A DNA stretch of 25,135 nucleotides from Hypericibacter sp963696655 (GTDB lineage: Bacteria > Pseudomonadota > Alphaproteobacteria > Dongiales > Dongiaceae), in the NCBI GenBank assembly GCA_963696655.1, contig CAVOLB010000056.1, positions 1 through 25,135 of the forward strand. The letters are read 5' to 3'. Below are positions 7,307 through 14,079 of this stretch, in pieces (the stretch's first letter is position 1; each line of letters begins with the position of its first letter). A program made the translations under genes and the position numbers. The notes beneath the pieces are model-generated. The model was not told the DNA's origin. It searched no databases and saw nothing but the letters and a program-made list of their open reading frames with translations.

Positions 7307-7421
7307 ACCCCTCCCCCTACCCCCTTCCGCAAGGGGAGGGGGCGCCGTTGGCGAAAATCTCGCTCCAAGCTTTGAAGTAGAGCGAAGCGATCATATGAAC
7401 TTAGGGGGTAGGGGGAGGGGT
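7307..7421. repeat. GC-rich palindromic repeat element between thiB and thiP
   Basis: A 19-bp perfect inverted repeat (7307-7325 against 7403-7421; C-rich arm beginning CCCCTCCCCCTACCCC) encloses a spacer of about 77 bp. The left arm also forms its own small hairpin, CCCCTT-ccgc-AAGGGG (7321-7336). The C- and G-rich sequence is of the same type as the doublet at 16571-16706. It fills most of the 160-bp gap inside the thi operon; no other signal was seen there. Confidence 0.75.
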
Positions 7422-7441
7422 GCCGACGCGGCGACGCATCG

Positions 7442-9052
7442 ATGACCTTCCGGCGCCATCAAGCAATTTCATGGCCCCTCATCGGCGGCCTCGCCAGCTT
7501 CGCGGTCATCGCGCTGCTGATCGGCGGGGCGTTTGTCGCGTTGCTGACGGCGGCGGCCGATATCGATCTGGGCGCGGTCGTCGGCGACGGCTATATCCGC
7601 CATGTCATCGGCTTCACTGTCTGGCAGGCGTCGCTCTCGACCTTGTTGAGCGTCGGCCTGGGCATCCCCGTCGCAAGAGCCCTGGCGCGGCGACCGGGCT
7701 TTCCGGGCCGCGAATGGCTGCGCTTTCTCTTCGCGATGCCGTTCCTCACTCCGGTCATCGTCGCGATCTTCGGGCTGGTGGCGATCTATGGCGTGACGGG
7801 CAGGCTCAACCAGGGCCTGGCACTGCTCGATCTTCCCCAGAAATTCTACCTCTATGGCCTCGCCGGCATCCTGATCGCCCATGTGTTCTTCAACATGCCG
7901 ATGGTGGTGACGCTGCTGCTGCCGCGCTTCGAGGCCGTGCCGGCGGACAGCTGGCGGCTGGCCTCCCAGCTCGGCATGAGCAGCGGGGCGATCTTCCGCG
8001 TGATCGAGCTGCCCTTGCTGCGCCAGACGCTGCCCACCATCGCGCTGCTGGTGTTCCTGCTGTGCTTCGTCAGCTTCGTGGTGGTGCTGGCGCTGGGCGG
8101 CGGGCCGGCCGCGACCACGCTGGAAGTCGCGATCTACCAGGCCTTGCGGTTCGATTTCGACCTCGGCCGCGGCGTCTCCCTGGCCCTGCTGCAACTGGCG
8201 ATCGGCGCCGCTTTGTTCGGTCTGACCCGTGTCTTCGAGCGTCACATGCCCATGTTGCCGAAGCTCCGTTCCACGGTCGGTCGGCCGGACGCGGCGGGCT
8301 TCGTCGGCCGCGTGCTCGATCCGATCGTCATCGCCGTCGCGGCCCTGTTCGTGGCCCTGCCGCTGCTCACGGTCGTGATCGAGGGGGCCCTGGGATCGAT
8401 CGGCCAGGTCGCGTCGAACGAGAGGCTGCAGCAAGGGACGCTCCGCAGTCTCGGGATCGCCGCTTGCGCGAGCCTTCTCTGCGCCTGCCTGGCGCTCGGG
8501 ATCTCGATGTCGACCCGTCAAAGCGGCGGCCGGACCCTGCGTTGGTCCGGGGCTTTCCAGGCGGCCTCGGTCGGCGGGCTCGTGGTCTCGCCGCTGGCGC
8601 TCGGCACCGGCCTTTTCCTCCTGTTCCGGCCGATCGTCGATCAGGCCTGGGTGAGCTACGCCCTGGTCATCGCGATGAACGCGATCATGGCGCTGCCCTT
8701 CGGCCTCCGGACGCTGTCCCAGGCGGTCGCGGACGCCGCGCGCGAGGACGATCGTCTCTGCGCGGCCCTGGGGCTTGCCGGGTGGAACCGCCTGCGGCTC
8801 ATCGACTGGCCCAAGCTGCGCAAGCCGCTGGGGCTCTGCCTGGCGCTGGCCTTCAGTCTCGCGCTGGGCGATCTTTCGGCCATCGCGCTGTTCGGGCGGG
8901 ACGGCATGGAAACGCTTCCGCTGCTGCTCTATCAGCAGATGGGCGCCTATCACATGCCCGATGCGAAGGTGACGGCGGCCCTGCTGCTGCTCCTGAATTT
9001 CCTGTCCTATGCCGCGATTGCCAAGATGGTGGGTGGCCATGTTCGCCGTTGA
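7442..9052 (+). CDS. thiP: Thiamine ABC transporter, permease
   Basis: A 536-residue inner-membrane permease made of two fused binding-protein-dependent transport domains, as in E. coli ThiP. Hydrophobic helices are spread over both halves (first about 11-36, last near 500-530). Each half carries the cytoplasmic EAA loop that contacts the ATPase: SWRLASQLGMSSGAIFRVIELP (about 170-191) and DDRLCAALGLAGWNRLRLIDWP (about 436-457). The start ATG at 7442 has no close ribosome site; the G-rich stretch of the upstream repeat is about 20 bases away, so initiation may be weak. It overlaps thiQ by 14 bp, which points to translational coupling. Confidence 0.93.
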   Translation: MTFRRHQAISWPLIGGLASFAVIALLIGGAFVALLTAAADIDLGAVVGDGYIRHVIGFTVWQASLSTLLSVGLGIPVARALARRPGFPGREWLRFLFAMPFLTPVIVAIFGLVAIYGVTGRLNQGLALLDLPQKFYLYGLAGILIAHVFFNMPMVVTLLLPRFEAVPADSWRLASQLGMSSGAIFRVIELPLLRQTLPTIALLVFLLCFVSFVVVLALGGGPAATTLEVAIYQALRFDFDLGRGVSLALLQLAIGAALFGLTRVFERHMPMLPKLRSTVGRPDAAGFVGRVLDPIVIAVAALFVALPLLTVVIEGALGSIGQVASNERLQQGTLRSLGIAACASLLCACLALGISMSTRQSGGRTLRWSGAFQAASVGGLVVSPLALGTGLFLLFRPIVDQAWVSYALVIAMNAIMALPFGLRTLSQAVADAAREDDRLCAALGLAGWNRLRLIDWPKLRKPLGLCLALAFSLALGDLSAIALFGRDGMETLPLLLYQQMGAYHMPDAKVTAALLLLLNFLSYAAIAKMVGGHVRR

Positions 9053-9752
9053 ATTGAGCGCGGTGACCTTCCGCTACGAGGCGCTGTTGATGCGCTTCGA
9101 TCTCGCGGTCGAGGCCGGCGAAAGCCTGGCGATCATCGGCCCCAGCGGTGCGGGCAAGAGCACGCTCCTCAACCTGATCGCGGGCTTCGAGGCGCCGCTT
9201 TCCGGCAGCATCAGGCTCTGCGGCGTCGATGTCGTCGGCCTGCCGCCCGCGCGGCGGCCGGTGACGATGGTGTTCCAGGACCACAATCTCTTCGCCCATC
9301 TCTCGATCTTCGACAATGTGGCGCTGGGGATCGATCCGGGCCTGAAGCTCAGGAACGGCGACGGTGCCCGCGTCGATGCGGCGCTGACCGAGGTGGGGCT
9401 GGCCGGGCTCGGCCGGCGCAAGCCCGAGCAGGTTTCCGGCGGCGAGCGGCAGCGGGCGGCACTCGCCCGTGCGCTGGTGCGCAACCGGCCGCTGCTGCTG
9501 CTGGACGAGCCCTTCGCGGCGCTGGGCCCCAAGCTGCGGCGCGAGATGCTGGATCTGGTGAACGCCTTGCGCCGGGCGCGAGGCCTGACCGTGCTCTTCG
9601 TCAGCCATCAGCCGGAGGATGCGCGTCATGGCGCCGACCGCGTCGCCTTCCTTCAGGCAGGCGAGGTCCGCCGCATCGCGCCCACGGCCGAGTTCTTCGC
9701 CGAGCCGCGCTCGGCCGAGGTCGCGGCCTATCTCGGCGAGACCGAGGGCTAG
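9039..9752 (+). CDS. thiQ: Thiamine ABC transporter, ATP-binding protein
   Basis: A 237-residue ATPase that powers ThiBP. Motifs in order: Walker A GPSGAGKST (34-42), Q-loop VFQDHNLF (about 78-85), signature VSGGERQ (132-138), Walker B LLLLDEP (152-158) and switch His190 (FVSHQPED). The length matches ThiQ (about 232). I chose the ATG at 9039 (MFAVELSAV) inside the end of thiP because it places the usual short beta strand before the nucleotide-binding core. The D-loop reads AALGP rather than the usual ALDP, a Gly in place of Asp. It is the last gene of the operon and is followed by a large palindrome. Confidence 0.93.
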   Translation: MFAVELSAVTFRYEALLMRFDLAVEAGESLAIIGPSGAGKSTLLNLIAGFEAPLSGSIRLCGVDVVGLPPARRPVTMVFQDHNLFAHLSIFDNVALGIDPGLKLRNGDGARVDAALTEVGLAGLGRRKPEQVSGGERQRAALARALVRNRPLLLLDEPFAALGPKLRREMLDLVNALRRARGLTVLFVSHQPEDARHGADRVAFLQAGEVRRIAPTAEFFAEPRSAEVAAYLGETEG

Positions 9753-9800
9753 AGCCTGATCGTCTCAAGTCATCTCGACTTGAGAGGTGAATCAGCCTCT
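9751..9800. terminator. 50-bp palindrome after thiQ, probable terminator or intergenic repeat
   Basis: Nested pairing: a perfect 9-bp inner stem TCTCAAGTC/GACTTGAGA (9763-9771, 9777-9785; 5-nt loop) inside an outer pairing of AGAGCCTGAT (9751-9760) with ATCAGCCTCT (9791-9800), 9 of 10 bases. A short CATTTT follows at 9804-9809. It lies between the convergent thiQ and ndh genes and could end transcription from both sides; it also looks like a mobile palindromic unit. Confidence 0.5.
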
Positions 9801-9813
9801 CGTCATTTTGGGA

Positions 9814-11172
9814 TCAGTTGTCCCCGCCGGTGATCAGCCGCGAGCCGCGGTGGAACGAGACATAGGCCCAGAGCCAGCTCAGCAGCACGAAGATCCGGTT
9901 GCGGAAGCCGATCAGGAAGAAGATGTGCACGATGCCCCAGAGCAGCCAGGCGATCGTGCCGCTCAGCCGGATCCAGCCGAAATCGGCAACCGCGGCCTTG
10001 CGCCCGATGGTGGCGAGATTGCCGTAATTGCGGTAGGCGAAGGGCTTGGTGCTCTTGCCGGCCAGGGTCGAGCGGATGCGCCGCGCGACATAGTCGCCTT
10101 CCTGCTTGGCCACCGGTGCCACGCCCGGCAGCGGCTTGCCGTCGGCGCCCATCACCAGCGCCGTGTCGCCGATGACGAAGATGGCGGGATCGTCCGGCAG
10201 ATGGAGGTGGGGCGTGACCGGAACGCGGCCCGCTCGGTCTCCGGTGACGCCCAGCCATTCTGCGGCCGGCGAAGCCTGGACGCCGGCGGCCCAGAGCACG
10301 GTTGCTGCCGGAATGAGACGGCGTCCGGCGCCATCCTCGATCTCGATGCCCGCATCGTCGCAGCGCGTCACCTTGGCGCCGAGCAGCAGCTCGACGCCCA
10401 ACGCCTCGAGCTGCGTCTTGGCTTTGGCGGACAGCCGCTCGGGGAACGAGGTCAACGCCCGGTCGGCCGCCTCGACCAGCAGAATGCGCGCCTGACGCGG
10501 ATCGATGTCGCGGAAGTCGGCCGCCACGGCCATCCTGGCCAGCTCGGCGATGGCGCCGACGAGCTCGACGCCGGTGGGCCCGGCACCGATCACGGCGAAG
10601 GTCAGCAAGCGCTGGCGCGTCGTGTCGTCGGTCGCCATCTCCGCCTTCTCGAAGGCGAGCAGGATGCGCCGCCGGATGTCGATCGCGTCCTCGATCTTTT
10701 TCAGCCCCGGCGCCACCGGCTCCCATTCGTCATGCCCGAAATAGGCATGGCGTGCGCCGGTGGCGACGATGAGGCTGTCGAAGGCAATCCGCCGCCCGTC
10801 CGAGAGCAGCACGATGCGGCTCCGGCGGTCGACCGTCTGCACCCGGCCGAGCAGCACGCGGGCATTGGACTGGCCGCGCAGGATGGCGCGGATGGGCGCG
10901 GCGACGTCCGACGGGGAGAGCCCGGCCGTCGCCACCTGATAGAGCAGGGGCTGGAACAGGTGGTAGTTGCGCCGGTCGATCACGGTGACGTCGACCGGCG
11001 CCTTGGCCAAGGCCTTGGCGGCGGAGAGCCCACCGAAGCCGGCTCCCAGGATCACCACACGATGATGTTTGCCGGCCAGCGCCATGGGATCGGTCGCCTG
11101 TGGTCTGCCCGCAGCCCGACGCCCGTCGGGCTCCGCTTGTGGCGCCATTTTGGGTGGCGGAGACGCGTTCAT
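9814..11172 (-). CDS. ndh: Type II NADH dehydrogenase (NDH-2)
   Basis: A 452-residue membrane-bound flavoprotein that passes electrons from NADH to quinone without pumping protons. The FAD-binding fold starts at VVILGAGFGGLSAA (39-52), a second NAD-binding fold at FAVIGAGPTGVELVGAIAEL (192-211), and the FAD-closing motif is FVIGDTA. The C-terminal stretch after about residue 395 (AWLLWGIVHIFFLIGFRN, then FVLLSWLWAYVSFHRG) is the hydrophobic anchor typical of NDH-2. The start ATG at 11172 overlaps the doxX stop as ATGA, which suggests translational coupling; a shorter start at residue 30 is possible because the first 30 residues look unstructured. Last gene of the minus-strand set from bdhA. 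Confidence 0.9.
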   Translation of the reverse strand: MNASPPPKMAPQAEPDGRRAAGRPQATDPMALAGKHHRVVILGAGFGGLSAAKALAKAPVDVTVIDRRNYHLFQPLLYQVATAGLSPSDVAAPIRAILRGQSNARVLLGRVQTVDRRSRIVLLSDGRRIAFDSLIVATGARHAYFGHDEWEPVAPGLKKIEDAIDIRRRILLAFEKAEMATDDTTRQRLLTFAVIGAGPTGVELVGAIAELARMAVAADFRDIDPRQARILLVEAADRALTSFPERLSAKAKTQLEALGVELLLGAKVTRCDDAGIEIEDGAGRRLIPAATVLWAAGVQASPAAEWLGVTGDRAGRVPVTPHLHLPDDPAIFVIGDTALVMGADGKPLPGVAPVAKQEGDYVARRIRSTLAGKSTKPFAYRNYGNLATIGRKAAVADFGWIRLSGTIAWLLWGIVHIFFLIGFRNRIFVLLSWLWAYVSFHRGSRLITGGDN

Positions 11173-11651
11173 GAAGCGAAATCTCGGTTGCGCTCGTAAA
11201 ACTTTAGGATGAGTCGATCCAACGAAAGTTTACCGCCGCCCCGCACCACCAGGAACAGCAGCATGGAGGCCCAGGTCAGATGCTCGACCCAGTTCTCGGG
11301 ATAGACGAAGACCTCGATCACGAAGGTCAGGCCCAGCAAGGGCAGGGCGGCGAACCGCGTGGCCAGCCCCGCCAGGATGAAGCCCGAGCAGCCCAGCTCG
11401 GTCACGGTCGCCAGCACCGCAGCCAGCGCCGGCGGCAGCAGCGGAACCATATATTCATCCTGGAACAGCGAGATGGTGAGGTCGAAATTGGCGAGCTTGG
11501 TCATGCCCGACTTGATGAAGATCGCGGCGAGGGCGATGCGCATCATCAAGGCGAGGAGCGAGACGGGGATCCGTCCGGCGAGATCGGTTGCCTGATGCAG
11601 CCTCTCCGCCAGGCCGGGCCGGGCGGACATTTCCGTGATTTGCGTGGCCAT
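11169..11651 (-). CDS. DoxX family membrane protein
   Basis: A 160-residue inner-membrane protein of the DoxX family with about four helices: LLALMMRIALAAIFIKSGMTKL, the segment around LPPALAAVLATVTELGCSGFIL, FAALPLLGLTFVIEVFVY and WASMLLFLVVRGGGKLSLDRLI. The RIALAAIFIKSGMTKL opening and the LGCSGFILAGLATR and GGGKLSLDRL segments are family marks. DoxX-like proteins are often tied to redox or quinone-linked functions, but the role here is not known. The ribosome site AAGGAG lies at the end of the upstream small ORF. The gene overlaps ndh by 4 bp. Confidence 0.87.
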   Translation of the reverse strand: MATQITEMSARPGLAERLHQATDLAGRIPVSLLALMMRIALAAIFIKSGMTKLANFDLTISLFQDEYMVPLLPPALAAVLATVTELGCSGFILAGLATRFAALPLLGLTFVIEVFVYPENWVEHLTWASMLLFLVVRGGGKLSLDRLILKFYERNRDFAS

Positions 11652-11653
11652 TC

Positions 11654-11830
11654 TCAGTCTCCTTTGCGCCGTCGGGTCGATTTGCGTTTGGGCGGTTTGG
11701 TTGCGGGCATCTCACAGTCGAACTGGTCGATGTCGTAGGCCCGGTGGATGGCCGCGACGATCTCCTCGCGGTCCCGTCCCAGGCGGGTGACACGGACATG
11801 AGGCCTGGAGCCCTTGCGCGGTCGTTTCAT
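11654..11830 (-). CDS. Small basic protein of unknown function (58 aa)
   Basis: A 58-residue frame from ATG at 11830 to TGA at 11656-11654, two bases before the doxX start. It begins MKRPRKGSRPHVRVTRLGRD, has a short acidic/hydrophobic middle (EEIVAAIHRAYDIDQFDCEM) and ends in a strongly basic tail (KPPKRKSTRRRKGD). GC-ending codons dominate the middle, as in real genes of this window, and the doxX ribosome site is built into its last codons. An in-frame TGA lies 15 codons before the ATG, so no longer version exists. The upstream ribosome site is weak (GGA only). I do not recognise the family; the basic tails suggest RNA or membrane-lipid contact, but that is a guess. Confidence 0.5.
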   Translation of the reverse strand: MKRPRKGSRPHVRVTRLGRDREEIVAAIHRAYDIDQFDCEMPATKPPKRKSTRRRKGD

Positions 11831-11872
11831 CGGTCCGGCACGAGTGATGACGGCAATGAAGTCCTGATTCTC

Positions 11873-13012
11873 TCAGAGATAACGGTCCCGGATGTCCGTC
11901 GTGGATTCCTGGCCGAGGCGATCGAAATTCCGGCTGAGCCAAGCCTCGGCACGCTCGCGGCCCGTGTCCCTGAGCGCGGAGAGGAACCCCCAATCCGCAT
12001 TGAGCTTCGAGGCGACGCCGAGCTTTCCCATCACGTCGTCGGCGGCGATCGAATGGATCATCATCCGCCGCAGCTGGCTCTCCAGCCCGTCATTCTCGTC
12101 GATCAGGCGGGTGACGAAGCCGATCGCCCTCATCTCGCGCATGAGCGATGAATTGAAGCTGATCTCGTTGATTCGATTCATGATCTCGGTGGCGCTGCGC
12201 GGCAGGTCCTCGCGCTCGATCGGATTGATATGGACCACCAGCACGTCCGCGCTGTCGCAGTTGTAGATCAGCGGGAAGATCGCCGGATTGCCCATATAGC
12301 CGCCGTCCCAATAGCTCTCGCCATCGACCTCGACCGCCTGGAACAGGAAGGGCAGGCAGCCCGAGGCCAGGACGGCATCGGCGGTGATGTCCATATTGTC
12401 GAACACCCGCACCTTGCCGCTGCGGACGTTGGTCGCCGACAGGAACAGCTTCACCGGGCATTCGGCGCGGCGGATCGCGTCGAAATCGATGGTCTGCTCC
12501 AACACCTGGCGCAGCGGATTGAAGTTCATCGGATTGAGCTGATAGGGCGAGAACAGCCGCGTCATCAGATCGAACATCACGAAGGCCGGCGACGCCTCGA
12601 GCGAGCGGTTGCCCAGGATTCGATCGAGCAGGGTCGGCTGCAGCGGCCCGAAGGCGGCGGCGTGGCTGACGCGGCGCCAGAAGCTGGCGAGCGCCTTCTT
12701 GGCGCCGTCGCGGCCGCCGACGGAGAGACCGTAAGCCAGCACCGCGGCGTTCATCGCGCCGGCGGAGGTGGCGCTGATGCCGTCGAAGCCGATGCGGTCG
12801 TCTTCCAGCAACCGATCGATCACGCCCCAGGTGAAGGCGCCGTGAGCGCCGCCGCCCTGGAGGGCCAGATTCACCAGCTTGTCGGCCGGCATGATCCGCC
12901 GCTCGGTCTTGTGGTCGTCATGATGATGCTCCCGGCCATGGGCGTGAAAGGCATGGGAGTCGGCGTCCTCGCGGCGGGGTGCGGTGGCTTCTGCGGCGAC
13001 ATGTCCGTCCAT
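11873..13012 (-). CDS. Patatin-like hydrolase with a histidine-rich N-terminus
   Basis: A 379-residue serine hydrolase of the patatin family. The oxyanion-hole loop is LQGGGAHGAF (Gly53-Gly58), the nucleophile is Ser83 in SATSAGAMNA, and the dyad Asp236 is in YWDGGYMGNP. Patatins cleave acyl esters of lipids; some bacterial relatives are intracellular poly-3-hydroxybutyrate depolymerases, a role that would suit a gene 37 bp downstream of bdhA. I chose the ATG at 13012 because AGGAG lies seven bases upstream; the frame is open further back but without such a site. Residues 20-34 hold seven histidines in fifteen positions (HAFHAHGREHHHDDH), outside the catalytic domain, perhaps for metal binding. 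No signal peptide is seen. Confidence 0.88.
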   Translation of the reverse strand: MDGHVAAEATAPRREDADSHAFHAHGREHHHDDHKTERRIMPADKLVNLALQGGGAHGAFTWGVIDRLLEDDRIGFDGISATSAGAMNAAVLAYGLSVGGRDGAKKALASFWRRVSHAAAFGPLQPTLLDRILGNRSLEASPAFVMFDLMTRLFSPYQLNPMNFNPLRQVLEQTIDFDAIRRAECPVKLFLSATNVRSGKVRVFDNMDITADAVLASGCLPFLFQAVEVDGESYWDGGYMGNPAIFPLIYNCDSADVLVVHINPIEREDLPRSATEIMNRINEISFNSSLMREMRAIGFVTRLIDENDGLESQLRRMMIHSIAADDVMGKLGVASKLNADWGFLSALRDTGRERAEAWLSRNFDRLGQESTTDIRDRYL

Positions 13013-13049
13013 GGCGATCTCCTGCGCGTTCGGGGAAGTCCTACGCATG

Positions 13050-13880
13050 TCAGTGGGCGAGCCAGCCGCCATCGACGGGCAGAGCCGAGCCGGTGATCGA
13101 GGCGGCGTCGGGGCCGCAGAGGAAGGCGGTGAGGCCGGCGATCTCTTCGACGGTGGCGAAGCGCTTGGTCGGCTGCTGCTTCAGCAGCACGTCGCGGATC
13201 ACCTGCTCGCGGGGGATGCCGTGCGACTTGGCCTGGTCCTCGAGCTGCTTCTCGACCAGCGGCGTCCAGACATAGCCGGGGCAGATCGCGTTGCAGGCGA
13301 TGCCGTGCTCGGCGCCCTCCAGGGCCACCACCTTGGTGAGGCCGATCACGCCATGCTTGGCGGCGACATAGGCGGCCTTGAAGGGCGAGGCGATCAGCCC
13401 ATGCACCGAGGCGACATTGACGATGCGGCCCCATTGCCGCTCCTTCATCTCGGCGAAGACCGCCTGGATGGCGTGGAAGGCGGCGCTCAGATTGATCGCC
13501 AGCACCGCGTCCCATTTGGCCAGGGCGAAGCCCTCGATCGGCGCGACATGCTGGATGCCGGCATTGTTGACCAGGATGTCGATCTTGCCGAAGGCGCTCC
13601 GGGCATGATCGACCATCGCCCGCACGGCGGCGGGCTGGCTCATATCGGCGCCGTCATAGACGATTTCCGTTCCCATCTCGGCCGCGAGGAGCCCCCGCGT
13701 CTTCTCGATCTCGACGGCATTGCCGAAGCCGTTGATCATGACCGCCGCGCCCTGGGCTGCGAGGCGGTGGGCGATGCCGAGGCCGATGCCGCTGGTCGAA
13801 CCGGTCACGATGGCGGCCTTGCCCATCAGGGGGCGCGGGTCCGCGGTGGGCATCCGGATCTCGGTCTGGGTCATCAGCAT
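13050..13880 (-). CDS. bdhA: D-3-hydroxybutyrate dehydrogenase
   Basis: A 276-residue short-chain dehydrogenase that interconverts D-3-hydroxybutyrate and acetoacetate with NAD. Seen: the cofactor motif TGSTSGIG (26-33), NNAG (105-108), the catalytic triad Ser158-Tyr171-Lys175 (NVASVHG, AAYVAAKHG) and the C-terminal PVDGGW. Sequence around VNNAGIQHVAPIEGF, LSAAFHAIQAVFAEMKERQWGRI and CPGYVWTPLVEKQ is characteristic of bacterial BdhA in polyhydroxybutyrate and ketone-body use. The start ATG at 13880 has AGGAG 11 bases upstream; an in-frame ATG two codons later is an alternative. First gene of the minus-strand cluster and divergent from a LysR gene. Confidence 0.92.
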   Translation of the reverse strand: MLMTQTEIRMPTADPRPLMGKAAIVTGSTSGIGLGIAHRLAAQGAAVMINGFGNAVEIEKTRGLLAAEMGTEIVYDGADMSQPAAVRAMVDHARSAFGKIDILVNNAGIQHVAPIEGFALAKWDAVLAINLSAAFHAIQAVFAEMKERQWGRIVNVASVHGLIASPFKAAYVAAKHGVIGLTKVVALEGAEHGIACNAICPGYVWTPLVEKQLEDQAKSHGIPREQVIRDVLLKQQPTKRFATVEEIAGLTAFLCGPDAASITGSALPVDGGWLAH

Positions 13881-14022
13881 GGCGGCATTCGCTCCTATCG
13901 GCGGCTCCCCCGAGAGGCGGCCGGACCATCCCGAGGATGTGACCGGCGCCGGGGTTTTTTCCTGGGTTGGAATGTGCCAAACAGGAGCGGCAGCGAGGAA
14001 ATGCCGGGGTCCTATGATTTCG

Positions 14023-14037
14023 ATGCCGCCCTGGCAT
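14023..14037. promoter_or_regulatory. LysR-type operator-like box 1
   Basis: ATGCC-N5-GGCAT, a perfect 5-bp-arm palindrome that holds the T-N11-A core of LysR regulator sites (T14024, A14036). It lies in the bdhA-LysR divergent region (13881-14079), 57-43 bp upstream of the LysR gene. Confidence 0.5.
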
Positions 14038-14051
14038 GGTCGGAACAGGGC

Positions 14052-14066
14052 ATGCTCTTCGGGCAT
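14052..14066. promoter_or_regulatory. LysR-type operator-like box 2
   Basis: ATGC-N7-GCAT, the same 15-bp pattern as box 1 with T-N11-A (T14053, A14065), 29 bp further on. It ends 13 bp before the LysR start codon, where binding would block its own expression. Confidence 0.5.
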
Positions 14067-14079
14067 CGAAGGGTCACTC

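Noticed and set aside
7307..7421. Possibility that the C/G-rich repeats are CRISPR units or a transposon end
   Set aside because: There are no regularly spaced identical repeats and no flanking transposase or direct repeats; facing palindromes fit a REP-like element better.
7469..9040. Long (523-codon) open frame antisense to thiP
   Set aside because: It mirrors thiP almost exactly, is rich in Gln, Arg, Asp and His from reverse reading of GC-biased codons, and has no recognisable domain; thiP on the other strand is certain.
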